NCBI RefSeq assembly: GCF_001279695.1
Contig: NZ_LGDD01000319.1
Location: forward strand, 1-51,082
Direction: 5' to 3'
Source of the DNA: Streptomyces sp. WM6378
GTDB taxonomy: Bacteria > Actinomycetota > Actinomycetes > Streptomycetales > Streptomycetaceae
Length of the DNA: 51,082 nucleotides
Shown piece after piece: positions 27,905 to 36,085 of the stretch. The notes under the pieces were generated by a model. It was given only the letters and a program-made list of their open reading frames with translations, ran no database searches and was not told where the DNA came from. The position numbers were made by a program, and so were the translations under genes. Numbering within the stretch: position 1 is the stretch's first letter; each line of letters starts with the position of its first letter.

Positions 27905-27924
27905 GTCTGCTTATCCTTGCCGAC

Positions 27925-28347
27925 ATGCTGACCATCACCCAGGCCCTGTACGACCAGCTCGTGGCGCACGCCCGCGCCGACCACCCCGACGAGGCGTGCG
28001 GTGTGGTCGCGGGCCCGGCGGGCACCGGCCGCGCCGAGCGCTTCATCCCGATGCTGAACGCGGCCCGCTCGCCCACGTTCTACGAGTTCGACTCGCAGGA
28101 CCTCCTGAAGCTGTACCGCGAGATGGACGACCGCGACGAGGAGCCGGTGATCGTCTACCACTCGCACACCGCGACCGAGGCGTACCCGTCCCGTACGGAC
28201 GTGACGTACGCGAACGAGCCGGGCGCGCACTACGTCCTGGTGTCGACGGCGGACACGGACGGGGCGGGGGAGTTCCAGTTCCGCTCGTACCGGATCGTGG
28301 ACGGCGTGATCACGGAAGAAGACGTGAAGGTCGTCGAGGCGTACTGA
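27925..28347 (+). CDS. mec: JAMM/MPN+ metalloprotease acting on CysO (Mec-type)
   Basis: A 140-residue zinc protease that, in the known mycobacterial system, releases cysteine from the CysO-cysteine adduct. The JAMM set is Glu23, His79 and His81 (in HSHT) and Asp92, matching H-x-H-x10-D. In actinobacteria the gene usually sits beside cysO and cysM; here a B12 riboswitch and importer of about 3 kb separates it from them. The terminator ahead of it suggests its own promoter. M67-type proteases can also trim C-terminal tails from ubiquitin-like sulfur carriers, which may matter here because CysO ends in GGSV. Confidence 0.88.
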   Translation: MLTITQALYDQLVAHARADHPDEACGVVAGPAGTGRAERFIPMLNAARSPTFYEFDSQDLLKLYREMDDRDEEPVIVYHSHTATEAYPSRTDVTYANEPGAHYVLVSTADTDGAGEFQFRSYRIVDGVITEEDVKVVEAY

Positions 28348-28413
28348 CGCGTACCGCCGCGCGCCGACGCGCACGGACCGACACGTACTATCTGTACGCA
28401 ATCTTGATTATTC

Positions 28414-28519
28414 GGGCGGCAGGACCCAGGAAGCCGGTGTGAATCCGGCACGGTCCCGCCACTGTGACCGGCCCCGTGGACACCCCGCGGCGCCGGAAGC
28501 CAGGAACTGACCTGCCGCC
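28414..28519 (+). promoter_or_regulatory. Cobalamin (B12) riboswitch
   Basis: All core parts are visible: a closing P1 stem (28415-28423 with 28511-28519, 9 perfect pairs), the AAGCCGGTGTGAATCCGGC core, and the B12 box GCCACTGTGA (28458-28467). A hairpin formed by AGGGGA (28533-28538) and TCCCCT (28547-28552) follows and ends just before the GGAGGAG of the next gene, so it may be the expression platform. Cobalamin binding is expected to turn the importer genes off. It lies 48 bp before the lipoprotein ATG. Confidence 0.95.
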
Positions 28520-28567
28520 TTCTCCCGACGACAGGGGACGTGGAAATCCCCTTGGAGGAGCTCAGTC

Positions 28568-29548
28568 ATGCTCTGGCGCCGCGCGGCCCTGGCCGCCGCC
28601 CTGCTGTTCCCGCTCGCCGCGTGCACGACACAGGCGCGGCCCGAGGCCCGGGGCGGCCCGGCCCCCGGCTTCCCGTACACGGTCACCAACTGCGGGGTGA
28701 CGACGACGTTCACGGCGCCGCCGAAGCGGGCGGTGACGATGAACCAGCACGCCACGGAGGTGATGCTGGAGCTGGGCCTCGCCAAGTCCCTTGTGGGGAC
28801 TGCCTACTTGGACGACAAGGTGCTGCCGAAGTACGCGGCGGACTACCGCTCGGTCCCGGTCCTGGCCGCCGAGTACCCCTCGTACGAGAAGCTCCTGTCG
28901 GCCGCGCCCGACTACGTGTACGGCGGCTACGCAACCGCCTTCGCGGCGAACGAGGGGCGCGGGCGCGAGGCCCTCGCCAAGAGCGGCATCAAGTCCCGCC
29001 TGAATGTGGAGAACTGCCCCAAGGGCGCCTCGACGACGATGGACGAGGTGTACGAGGAGGTCCGCGAGGTCGGCCGGACGTTCGGGGTGCCCGAGCGGGC
29101 GGAGTCGTGGGTGAAGTCGGCCGAGGCCACGAACGCGAGGACGGCGGCGGCCCGGAAGGGGCGGGCGCCGGTCTCGGTCTTCGTCTACGACAGCGGGGAC
29201 AAGACGGCGTTCACGGTGGGCGGCAAGGGCATCGGCAACGACATCGTGACGAGGGCGGGCGGCCGCAACGTCTTCGCGGACGACCTGAAGGACAAGTCCT
29301 TCGGCGACGCGGGCTGGGAAAGCGTGGTGGCCCGCGGGCCGGAGCTGATCCTGATCCTGGACTACGGCGGCACGAGCGTGGAGGCCAAGAAGCAACGCCT
29401 GCGCGACGACCCGGCGCTGGCGTCCGTCCCGGCCGTCAAGAACAACCGCTTCGCGGTCCTGCCGTTGTCGGACATGGTGACGGGGGTCAGAGCACCGGAC
29501 GCGGTGGCGAAGCTGGCGGGGCAGCTCCGCCCGGGGGCGGGGGAGTGA
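28568..29548 (+). CDS. ABC transporter substrate-binding lipoprotein, cobalamin/siderophore type
   Basis: A 326-residue exported lipoprotein; the lipobox ending PLAAC puts the lipidated cysteine at residue 19. The body is a FecB/BtuF-type binding fold (TMNQHATEVMLELGLAKSLVGTAYLDD; then two lobes joined by a long helix). A B12 riboswitch directly precedes it, and FecCD permease and ATPase genes follow with 4-bp overlaps, so corrinoid uptake is the best reading. The fold alone would also suit a ferric siderophore. GGAGGAG lies before the ATG. Confidence 0.9.
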   Translation: MLWRRAALAAALLFPLAACTTQARPEARGGPAPGFPYTVTNCGVTTTFTAPPKRAVTMNQHATEVMLELGLAKSLVGTAYLDDKVLPKYAADYRSVPVLAAEYPSYEKLLSAAPDYVYGGYATAFAANEGRGREALAKSGIKSRLNVENCPKGASTTMDEVYEEVREVGRTFGVPERAESWVKSAEATNARTAAARKGRAPVSVFVYDSGDKTAFTVGGKGIGNDIVTRAGGRNVFADDLKDKSFGDAGWESVVARGPELILILDYGGTSVEAKKQRLRDDPALASVPAVKNNRFAVLPLSDMVTGVRAPDAVAKLAGQLRPGAGE

Positions 29549-30582
29549 GCGGGGTGACCCCGCGTTGGCGGTACCCCCTCGTGCTCGGGGGGCTCGCAGC
29601 CGTTCTGGCCGCCGGCGTCGTCGCCGGGCTCGCGCTCGGCTCGGTGCGGATACCGGCTCACCAAGTGCTCGGGATCGTCACCGGTTCGGCGGAGCCCGGC
29701 CCGTACCGGACCATCGTGCTCGACGTGCGGCTGCCCCGCGTCGTGCTCGGGGCCGTCACCGGGGCCGGGCTCGCCGTCATCGGGACCGTGCTGCAGGCCC
29801 TCGTGCGCAACCCCCTCGCCGACCCCTTCCTGCTCGGAGTGTCCAGCGGGGCCTCCGCCGGCGCCGTCGCCGTGATCGTGCTCGGGGTGGGGGCCGGGGT
29901 GGCCACCACCGTCGCGCTGCCCGCCGCCGCCTTCGCGGGGGCGCTCGCGGCCCTGGTCCTCGTGTACGCACTGGCCAGGCGCGGCGGTTCCATGACGGGC
30001 GGCCGCCTGGTCCTCGCCGGGGTCGCCGTCTCGTACGTCCTGTCCGCGCTGACCAGCCTGATCCTGGTGACCTCGGCCAGCGCCGAACACGTGACCGAAG
30101 TCCTGCACTGGACGCTCGGCGGACTCGGCGGCGCCCGCTGGGACATGCTCGCCCTGCCCGCCGGCGCCCTCGGCGTCGGCACCCTCGCCCTGATCGCCCT
30201 GGCCCGCCCCCTGGACCTGCTGCTCGTCGGCGAGGAGGGCGCCACCGTCCTCGGCCTCGACACCGGCCGCTTCCGCGCGGCCGTCTTCGTGCTCGCCTCC
30301 CTGCTCACCGGGATCCTCGTCGCGTACAGCGGAGCCATCGGCTTCGTCGGCCTGATGGTTCCGCACGCCGCGCGCATGGCCGTCGGCGCCGCCCACCGCA
30401 CCCTGCTCCCGGTCGCGGCCCTCGGCGGCGCCGCCTTCCTGGTCCTCGCCGACCTCGCGGCCCGCACCGTCGCCGCCCCGCAGGACATCCCCGTCGGCGT
30501 GCTCACCGCGCTCACCGGCGGCCCGTTCTTCCTCTGGATGCTGCGCGGCCGCGGGGCCGGCGCGGAAGGCAGCCCCGCATGA
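29545..30582 (+). CDS. FecCD family ABC transporter permease (cobalamin uptake)
   Basis: A 345-residue inner-membrane permease with about ten helices. FecCD signatures include LRLPRVVLGAVTGAGLAVIGTVLQALVRNPLADP and GFVGLMVPHAARM. The GTG start overlaps the lipoprotein stop by 4 bp, and its own stop overlaps the ATPase ATG by 4 bp. It should form the channel of the B12-type importer as a homodimer. Confidence 0.92.
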   Translation: MSGVTPRWRYPLVLGGLAAVLAAGVVAGLALGSVRIPAHQVLGIVTGSAEPGPYRTIVLDVRLPRVVLGAVTGAGLAVIGTVLQALVRNPLADPFLLGVSSGASAGAVAVIVLGVGAGVATTVALPAAAFAGALAALVLVYALARRGGSMTGGRLVLAGVAVSYVLSALTSLILVTSASAEHVTEVLHWTLGGLGGARWDMLALPAGALGVGTLALIALARPLDLLLVGEEGATVLGLDTGRFRAAVFVLASLLTGILVAYSGAIGFVGLMVPHAARMAVGAAHRTLLPVAALGGAAFLVLADLAARTVAAPQDIPVGVLTALTGGPFFLWMLRGRGAGAEGSPA

Positions 30583-31373
30583 CGACCCTGCGCACCGAAT
30601 CGCTCTCGTACACCACACCCCAGGGCCGCGAACTGCTCTGTGGCATCACCCTGGACGCCGCCGACGGCGAGACCGTCGCCCTGGTCGGCCCCAACGGCAG
30701 CGGCAAGACGACCCTGCTGCGCTGCGTCTACGCGACCCTGCGTCCCACCACCGGCCGCGTCCTGCTCGACGGCGCCGACCTGCACGCGATGCCGGTGAAG
30801 GCCCGCGCCCGCCGCATCGCGACCGTCCCGCAGGACGCCGACGCCGGCGGCATCGAGCTGACCGTCCGCGAGATCGTCGCCATGGGCCGCTCCCCGCACC
30901 ACCGCTTCTGGGAGGCCGACACCGCCGCCGACGACACCCTCGTACGCGAGGCGCTGGCCCGCGTCGGCATCGCGGACCTCGCCGCCCGCCCCTTCCCCTC
31001 GCTCTCCGGCGGCGAACGCCAGCGCGCCCTGGTCGCCCGGGCCCTCGTACAGCAGCCGGACGTCGTCGTCCTGGACGAGCCGACCAACCACCTGGACATC
31101 CGCTACCAGCTCGAAGTCCTGTCCCTGGTAAGGGAGTTGGGCACGGTCAACCTGCTCGCCCTGCACGACCTGAACCTCGCCGCGTACTACTGCGACCGCA
31201 TCTGCGTCCTGGCGGCCGGCCGCATCGTCGCCGCGGGCCCGCCCGCCGACGTCCTCACCGCGGAACTCCTGCGCGAGGTGTACGGAGTGAACGCCGAGGT
31301 GAGCCGCCACCCCGTCACCGGCGCGCCCACCGTCGTCTACCTGCCGCCCGCAAGGGCCGCGACCACACCCTGA
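30579..31373 (+). CDS. ABC transporter ATP-binding protein (cobalamin uptake)
   Basis: A 264-residue ATPase with Walker A GPNGSGKTT (residues 37-45), signature LSGGERQR, and Walker B VVVLDEPTNHLD, typical of FecE/BtuD proteins. It energises the importer with the FecCD permease upstream. The ATG overlaps the permease stop (ATGA). A short hairpin after the stop separates it from the leader peptide before cysO. Confidence 0.93.
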   Translation: MTTLRTESLSYTTPQGRELLCGITLDAADGETVALVGPNGSGKTTLLRCVYATLRPTTGRVLLDGADLHAMPVKARARRIATVPQDADAGGIELTVREIVAMGRSPHHRFWEADTAADDTLVREALARVGIADLAARPFPSLSGGERQRALVARALVQQPDVVVLDEPTNHLDIRYQLEVLSLVRELGTVNLLALHDLNLAAYYCDRICVLAAGRIVAAGPPADVLTAELLREVYGVNAEVSRHPVTGAPTVVYLPPARAATTP

Positions 31374-31376
31374 CCG

Positions 31377-31403
31377 CATCCTGAGCGGAATCCGTCCAGG
31401 ATG
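31377..31403 (+). terminator. Weak hairpin after the B12 importer operon
   Basis: CATCCTG (31377-31383) pairs with CAGGATG (31397-31403); the loop holds a further GGAATCC palindrome. It begins 4 bases after the ATPase stop and is the only candidate terminator before the leader peptide gene. Confidence 0.5.
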
Positions 31404-31430
31404 CGAGATCACATTCCGGGAAGCGGACCG

Positions 31431-31456
31431 GGAATCTATACGATGACCCCATGGTT
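31431..31456 (+). promoter_or_regulatory. Sigma-R-type promoter match overlapping the leader-peptide start
   Basis: GGAAT (31431-31435), 18 bases, then GTT (31454-31456) is an exact fit to the sigma-R consensus GGAAT-N18-GTT. The predicted start of transcription (about 31462-31466) is after the leader ATG at 31451, near an in-frame GTG at 31466. A second, housekeeping-like -10 (TACGAT, 31439-31444) would start at about the ATG itself. Both could act; neither is proved. Confidence 0.5.
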
Positions 31457-31579
31457 TCGAACGACGTGAGCGACAAGACGCCGAGCAGCGGCCCCGCCCT
31501 GCTGCTCGTGGCGCGGCTGCACGTCGACCTGTGCCGCCTCGCCAGCGCGATCTGTACGGCCCGCGCAGCCGCCGTCTGA
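31451..31579 (+). CDS. Leader peptide before cysO-cysM
   Basis: A 42-residue open reading frame, too short for most gene callers, containing LHVDLCRLASAIC, the core I know from actinobacterial leader peptides placed before sulfur and cysteine genes. It has two cysteines, no Shine-Dalgarno sequence before the ATG, and a promoter-like -10 placed to give a leaderless message. It ends 112 bp before cysO. A role as a cysteine-sensing upstream frame is inferred from the motif and position. An in-frame GTG at 31466 is an alternative start for a shorter transcript. Confidence 0.7.
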   Translation: MVSNDVSDKTPSSGPALLLVARLHVDLCRLASAICTARAAAV

Positions 31580-31581
31580 CG

Positions 31582-31636
31582 CCGCGCGCCCCCGCATCAA
31601 CGCACCACCGCACGCCCGACGGCGTGCGGCGCGCGG
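31582..31636 (+). promoter_or_regulatory. Stacked hairpins between the leader peptide and cysO
   Basis: Two strong stems follow the leader stop: CCGCACGCC (31608-31616) with GGCGTGCGG (31621-31629), and CCGCGCGCC (31582-31590) with GGCGCGCGG (31628-31636). They share two bases, so they compete at one end or form a nested fold. This is the layout expected of a translation-dependent leader. No T-tract follows, so control by Rho or by access to the cysO start is more likely than intrinsic termination. Confidence 0.5.
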
Positions 31637-31691
31637 ACCCGAGCCCGAGCCGCGCCCACCTGCCTCTCCCTTTAGATCAGGAGCCCACGCC

Positions 31692-32950
<1,259 letters not shown>

Positions 32951-32954
<4 letters not shown>

Positions 32955-33412
32955 CCCGCCAGGTGGCGGACCTGGTCCCACAGGGTCGGGTCCACCACGC
33001 CCACCCGGCGGCGGAACGCCCACACCCCGACCTCGCGCAGCTCGTCGGTCTCCAGGAAGCTGGGCCGTCCGTGCGCGTCGGCCACCGTGCCGGGCGGCAG
33101 CGGAATGACCCCGGCCCGCTCGTCGTGGTACTTGCTGGTGATCTTCGCGACGGTCACCGCGTCGCCCCGCACCCGCAGCACCAGACACGGACGGTCCTTG
33201 CCGCCCGGAACATCCTCGTAGGGCACCTCGGCCCACCAGATCTCCCCGGCCTTCGGCAGCCGCCCCGTGCCCCGGCCCGTCCCCGCCGGGCGGCCCGGCG
33301 GCCGGGTGCGCCCACCGGGCCTGCGCGCGGAACGCCCGCGCCCGTCCATGGCGGCCGCGACCAACGCGAGAGCCACCACGGCTCCCAGCGCCAGCCACCA
33401 CGACGTGTCCAT
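32951..33412 (-). CDS. Membrane-anchored PemK/MazF-fold protein
   Basis: A 153-residue protein with one N-terminal membrane helix (about residues 4-22), a basic Pro/Gly/Arg-rich linker (23-52) and a PemK/MazF-like domain (about 53-152; KAGEIWWAEVPYED, then RPCLVLRVRGDAVTVAKIT). MazF proteins are mRNA endonucleases, but no antitoxin gene lies next to it and the anchor is unusual for a toxin, so it may not be a classical toxin. ATG at 33412; upstream in-frame starts would add an unrelated tail. It is divergent from the metallo-beta-lactamase-fold gene. Confidence 0.8.
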
Positions 33413-33657
33413 ATCCCAGACGTTACCGGCGCACCACCCACCGCGCGCGCTCCATGCCAACGCCATCCGAACCGGTGACAGCGCAGGTGAGTTCCCCCAC
33501 AACGGCCCGCTCCAAAGGAGCGAGGGGCCTTGTGGCGCCTTACGCTCGACGAACCGCAGCCCTTCCCCGCGGCCGCCCCGCAAGCCCCGTCCGCCCCGTC
33601 GGCCCCCCTCAACGACAGGCTTCGCCTGGCCCCGCTGATTCCGGAGGTTCACGCTCC

Positions 33658-34410
33658 ATGAAGCTCACCGTCGTCGGCTGTTCCGGGTCGTTCCCGTCCG
33701 CGGAATCGGCCTGCTCCAGCTACCTCGTCGAGGCAGACGGCTTCCGGCTGCTCCTCGACATGGGCAACGGAGCCCTCGGTGAGCTGCAGCGCCACATCGG
33801 CCTGTACGACCTCGACGCGATCTTCCTGTCGCACCTGCACGCCGACCACTGCATCGACATGTGCGGCTACTTCGTCGCCCGCTACTACCGCCACGAGGGC
33901 GGCCGCTGCGCGCCGATGCCGGTGTACGCGCCGGAGGGCGCCGAGCAGCGCCTGACCACCGCGTACGCGGACACGCCCTCCGCGTCCTCGATGAGTGAGG
34001 TCTTCGACTTCCACACCCTGAAGCCGGGCACCTTCGACATCGGCCCCTTCTCGGTGCGTACGGAGCGGGTGTGCCACCCCGTCGAGGCGTACGGCATCCG
34101 CATCGAGCACGGCGGCAGCACGCTGGTGTACTCCGGCGACACCGGGGTCTGCGCCGCCCTCGACGAACTGGCCGAGGGCGCCGACCTGTTCCTGTGCGAG
34201 GCCTCCTTCACGTACGGCAAGGAGGACATCCCGGCGCTGCACCTCAACGGCCGCGAGGCGGGCCAGAGCGCGGCGCGCGCCGACGTGGGGCGCCTGGTCC
34301 TCACCCACATCCCGCCGTGGACGGACGGCGAGGTCAACCTGGCGGACGCCCGAGCGGTCTACTCCGGCCCGACGGAACTGGCCGCGCCGGGCGCGGCGTA
34401 CGAGGTCTGA
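33658..34410 (+). CDS. Metallo-beta-lactamase-fold hydrolase, cyclic nucleotide phosphodiesterase candidate
   Basis: A 250-residue hydrolase with the metal motif HLHADH (His59, His61, Asp63, His64), a further His at VCHPVEAYG and Asp in YSGDTG, so both metal sites look complete. The position between cysM and rph/rdgB matches Rv1339 of M. tuberculosis, reported as a cAMP phosphodiesterase, so orthology is likely but not proved. GGAGG lies before the ATG at 33658. The 245-bp divergent gap to the PemK-like gene holds both promoters; I see no operator. A strong terminator follows. Confidence 0.85.
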   Translation: MKLTVVGCSGSFPSAESACSSYLVEADGFRLLLDMGNGALGELQRHIGLYDLDAIFLSHLHADHCIDMCGYFVARYYRHEGGRCAPMPVYAPEGAEQRLTTAYADTPSASSMSEVFDFHTLKPGTFDIGPFSVRTERVCHPVEAYGIRIEHGGSTLVYSGDTGVCAALDELAEGADLFLCEASFTYGKEDIPALHLNGREAGQSAARADVGRLVLTHIPPWTDGEVNLADARAVYSGPTELAAPGAAYEV

Positions 34411-34431
34411 GCTCCTCTTCTGCGCATGCGA

Positions 34432-34465
34432 AAGGCCCCCGGAACCTTGCGGTTCCGGGGGCCTT
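34432..34465. terminator. Bidirectional hairpin between the phosphodiesterase-like gene and nagE2
   Basis: A perfect 15-bp inverted repeat (34432-34446 with 34451-34465) with a TTGC loop, ending in CTT. It serves two convergent genes. Confidence 0.9.
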
Positions 34466-34483
34466 CGTGCGAGGTGGTGAGGG

Positions 34484-35746
34484 CTACGCCTTCGTGAGGT
34501 CCTCGACCTCTTCCTCGGGCTCACGGCCCGGGGTGGGAATGTTGAACTTCGTGATCGCGAACCGGAAGACCACGTAGTAGATCGCCGCGAAGACCAGGCC
34601 GATCGGGATGATCATCCAGGCGTTGGTGGCGAACTTCCAGTTGAGCACGTAGTCGATCGCACCGGCCGAGAAGGTGAAGCCGTGGTGCACGCCGAGCGCC
34701 CAGGTCACAGCCATCGACACGGCGGTCAGGACCGCGTGGATCACGTAGAGGACCGGCGCGATGAACATGAACGCGAACTCGATCGGCTCGGTGATGCCGG
34801 TGACGAACGAGGTCAGCGCGAGCGACATCATCATGCCGCCGACGGCCTTGCGGCGCTCGGGACGGGCGCAGTGCGTGATGGCCAGGGCCACGGCCGGGAG
34901 GGCGAACATCATGATCGGGAAGAAGCCCGTCATGAACTGACCGGCCGTCGGGTCACCGTGCATGAAGCGCTGCACGTCACCGTGCCAGACAGCACCGGAG
35001 GAGTCCGTGTAGCTGCCGATCTCCTGCCAGGCGACCGTGTTCACGAACTGGTGCATGCCGACCGGCAGCAGGGCGCGGTTGACCACACCGAAGATGCCGG
35101 CGCCAACGGCACCCAGACCCGTCATCCACTCGCCGAACGAGGTGATGGCGTCGCCGATCGGGCCCCAGATCAGGCCGAACAGCACACCCATGGCGGTGCC
35201 GATGAAGGCCATGAGGATCGGGACGAGGCGGCGGCCGTTGAAGAAGCCGAGCCAGTCCACCAGCTTGGTGCGGTGGAAGCGCTGCCACACCACGGCCGAT
35301 ATCAGGCCCATGATGATGCCGCCGAGGACCTTCGGGTCGTTGTAGACCGCCGGAACGTCGACGCCCTTGTTCTGCGTGGTGTTGATGACGGCGTCGTGCA
35401 CGGGGAACGCGGTCAGCACGTTCTTGTAGACCAGGAAGCCGACGAGGGCCGCCAGCGCGGTGGAGCCGTCGGCCTTCTTCGCGAAGCCGATCGCGACACC
35501 GATGCAGAACAGCAGCGGCATGTTGGAGAAGACCGCGTCACCGGCGGTCATGAAGACCTTGGCGACCGTGTTCCAGCCCAGGCCGTCCTTGCCGAAGACA
35601 TCGTCCTGGCCGAGCCGGAGCAGAATGCCAGCAGCGGGCAGCACGGCGATCGGCAGCTGCAAGCTGCGCCCGATCTTCTGCAGACCCTGGAACAGGCCGG
35701 AGCCCCGCTTCTTCGCGGGCGCCGCCGTAGCGGTGGCCGTACTCAT
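34484..35746 (-). CDS. nagE2: PTS N-acetylglucosamine transporter subunit IIC (NagE2-like)
   Basis: A 420-residue membrane protein with only the EIIC domain of the glucose/GlcNAc PTS family: SLQLPIAVLPAAGILLRLGQDD at the start, GMHQFVNTV in the middle and GITEPIEFAF near the end. It needs the separate IIB (nagF) and the general PTS proteins for phosphoryl transfer. The ATG at 35746 is 6 bases after GGAGG; a nearby ATG at 35752 abuts that site and is rejected. Two dre-like DasR sites lie 91-121 bp upstream. It is the paralogue of nagE1 next door. Confidence 0.9.
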   Translation of the reverse strand: MSTATATAAPAKKRGSGLFQGLQKIGRSLQLPIAVLPAAGILLRLGQDDVFGKDGLGWNTVAKVFMTAGDAVFSNMPLLFCIGVAIGFAKKADGSTALAALVGFLVYKNVLTAFPVHDAVINTTQNKGVDVPAVYNDPKVLGGIIMGLISAVVWQRFHRTKLVDWLGFFNGRRLVPILMAFIGTAMGVLFGLIWGPIGDAITSFGEWMTGLGAVGAGIFGVVNRALLPVGMHQFVNTVAWQEIGSYTDSSGAVWHGDVQRFMHGDPTAGQFMTGFFPIMMFALPAVALAITHCARPERRKAVGGMMMSLALTSFVTGITEPIEFAFMFIAPVLYVIHAVLTAVSMAVTWALGVHHGFTFSAGAIDYVLNWKFATNAWMIIPIGLVFAAIYYVVFRFAITKFNIPTPGREPEEEVEDLTKA

Positions 35747-35835
35747 CAACATCCTCCAGTAGGCAAGGCGCCGCCCGGGGGCATGGGAAACTACGGGGGG
35801 ACGGCGGCGTCTCGGGGGAACGCGGTCAAGCCCGC

Positions 35836-35867
35836 GTGGTCTACACCATTGAGTGGTGTAGACCAGT
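35836..35867 (-). promoter_or_regulatory. Two tandem dre-like DasR sites before nagE2
   Basis: TGGTCTACACCA (35837-35848) and TGGTGTAGACCA (35854-35865) are exact inverted copies of each other. Each differs by one base from the dre core TGGTCTAGACCA, and the second has full AGTGG...CCAGT flanks. Their centres are 17 bp apart. The rest of the 339-bp gap to nagE1 (35747-36085) holds only this control region and the nagE1 terminator. Confidence 0.85.
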
Positions 35868-36017
35868 TGTAGCACGGTGAGGGTTAGATAAGGAACCTTC
35901 GTTTTTTGTGGCCTGAGCCATACCCGGCAATACGGGCAAGACCGACTCCGCGCCGTCTCCCCGCCGTGACCTTTCCGTAGCCCCGCCGCGCCCGAACGGC
36001 CCGCGAAACGACACACC

Positions 36018-36050
36018 AAAGCCCCCGGACCGGGCGGGTCCGAGGGCCTT
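36018..36050 (-). terminator. Hairpin after nagE1
   Basis: Reading leftward, AAGGCCCTCGGAC pairs with GTCCGGGGGCTTT over 13 positions with two wobble pairs, 36-68 bases after the nagE1 stop. Confidence 0.75.
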
Positions 36051-36085
36051 GCTGAATAGAGCGGAGAGGGGATTGCGGAGAAGGG

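Noticed and set aside
28540..30582. A frame joining the B12 lipoprotein region to the permease as one long protein
   Set aside because: Its first part is a shadow of the lipoprotein gene. The permease has its own GTG at 29545 with a 4-bp overlap.
29565..31373. A 602-residue frame containing the B12 ATPase
   Set aside because: Only the part from 30579 matches an ABC ATPase; the earlier part is a shadow of the permease gene.
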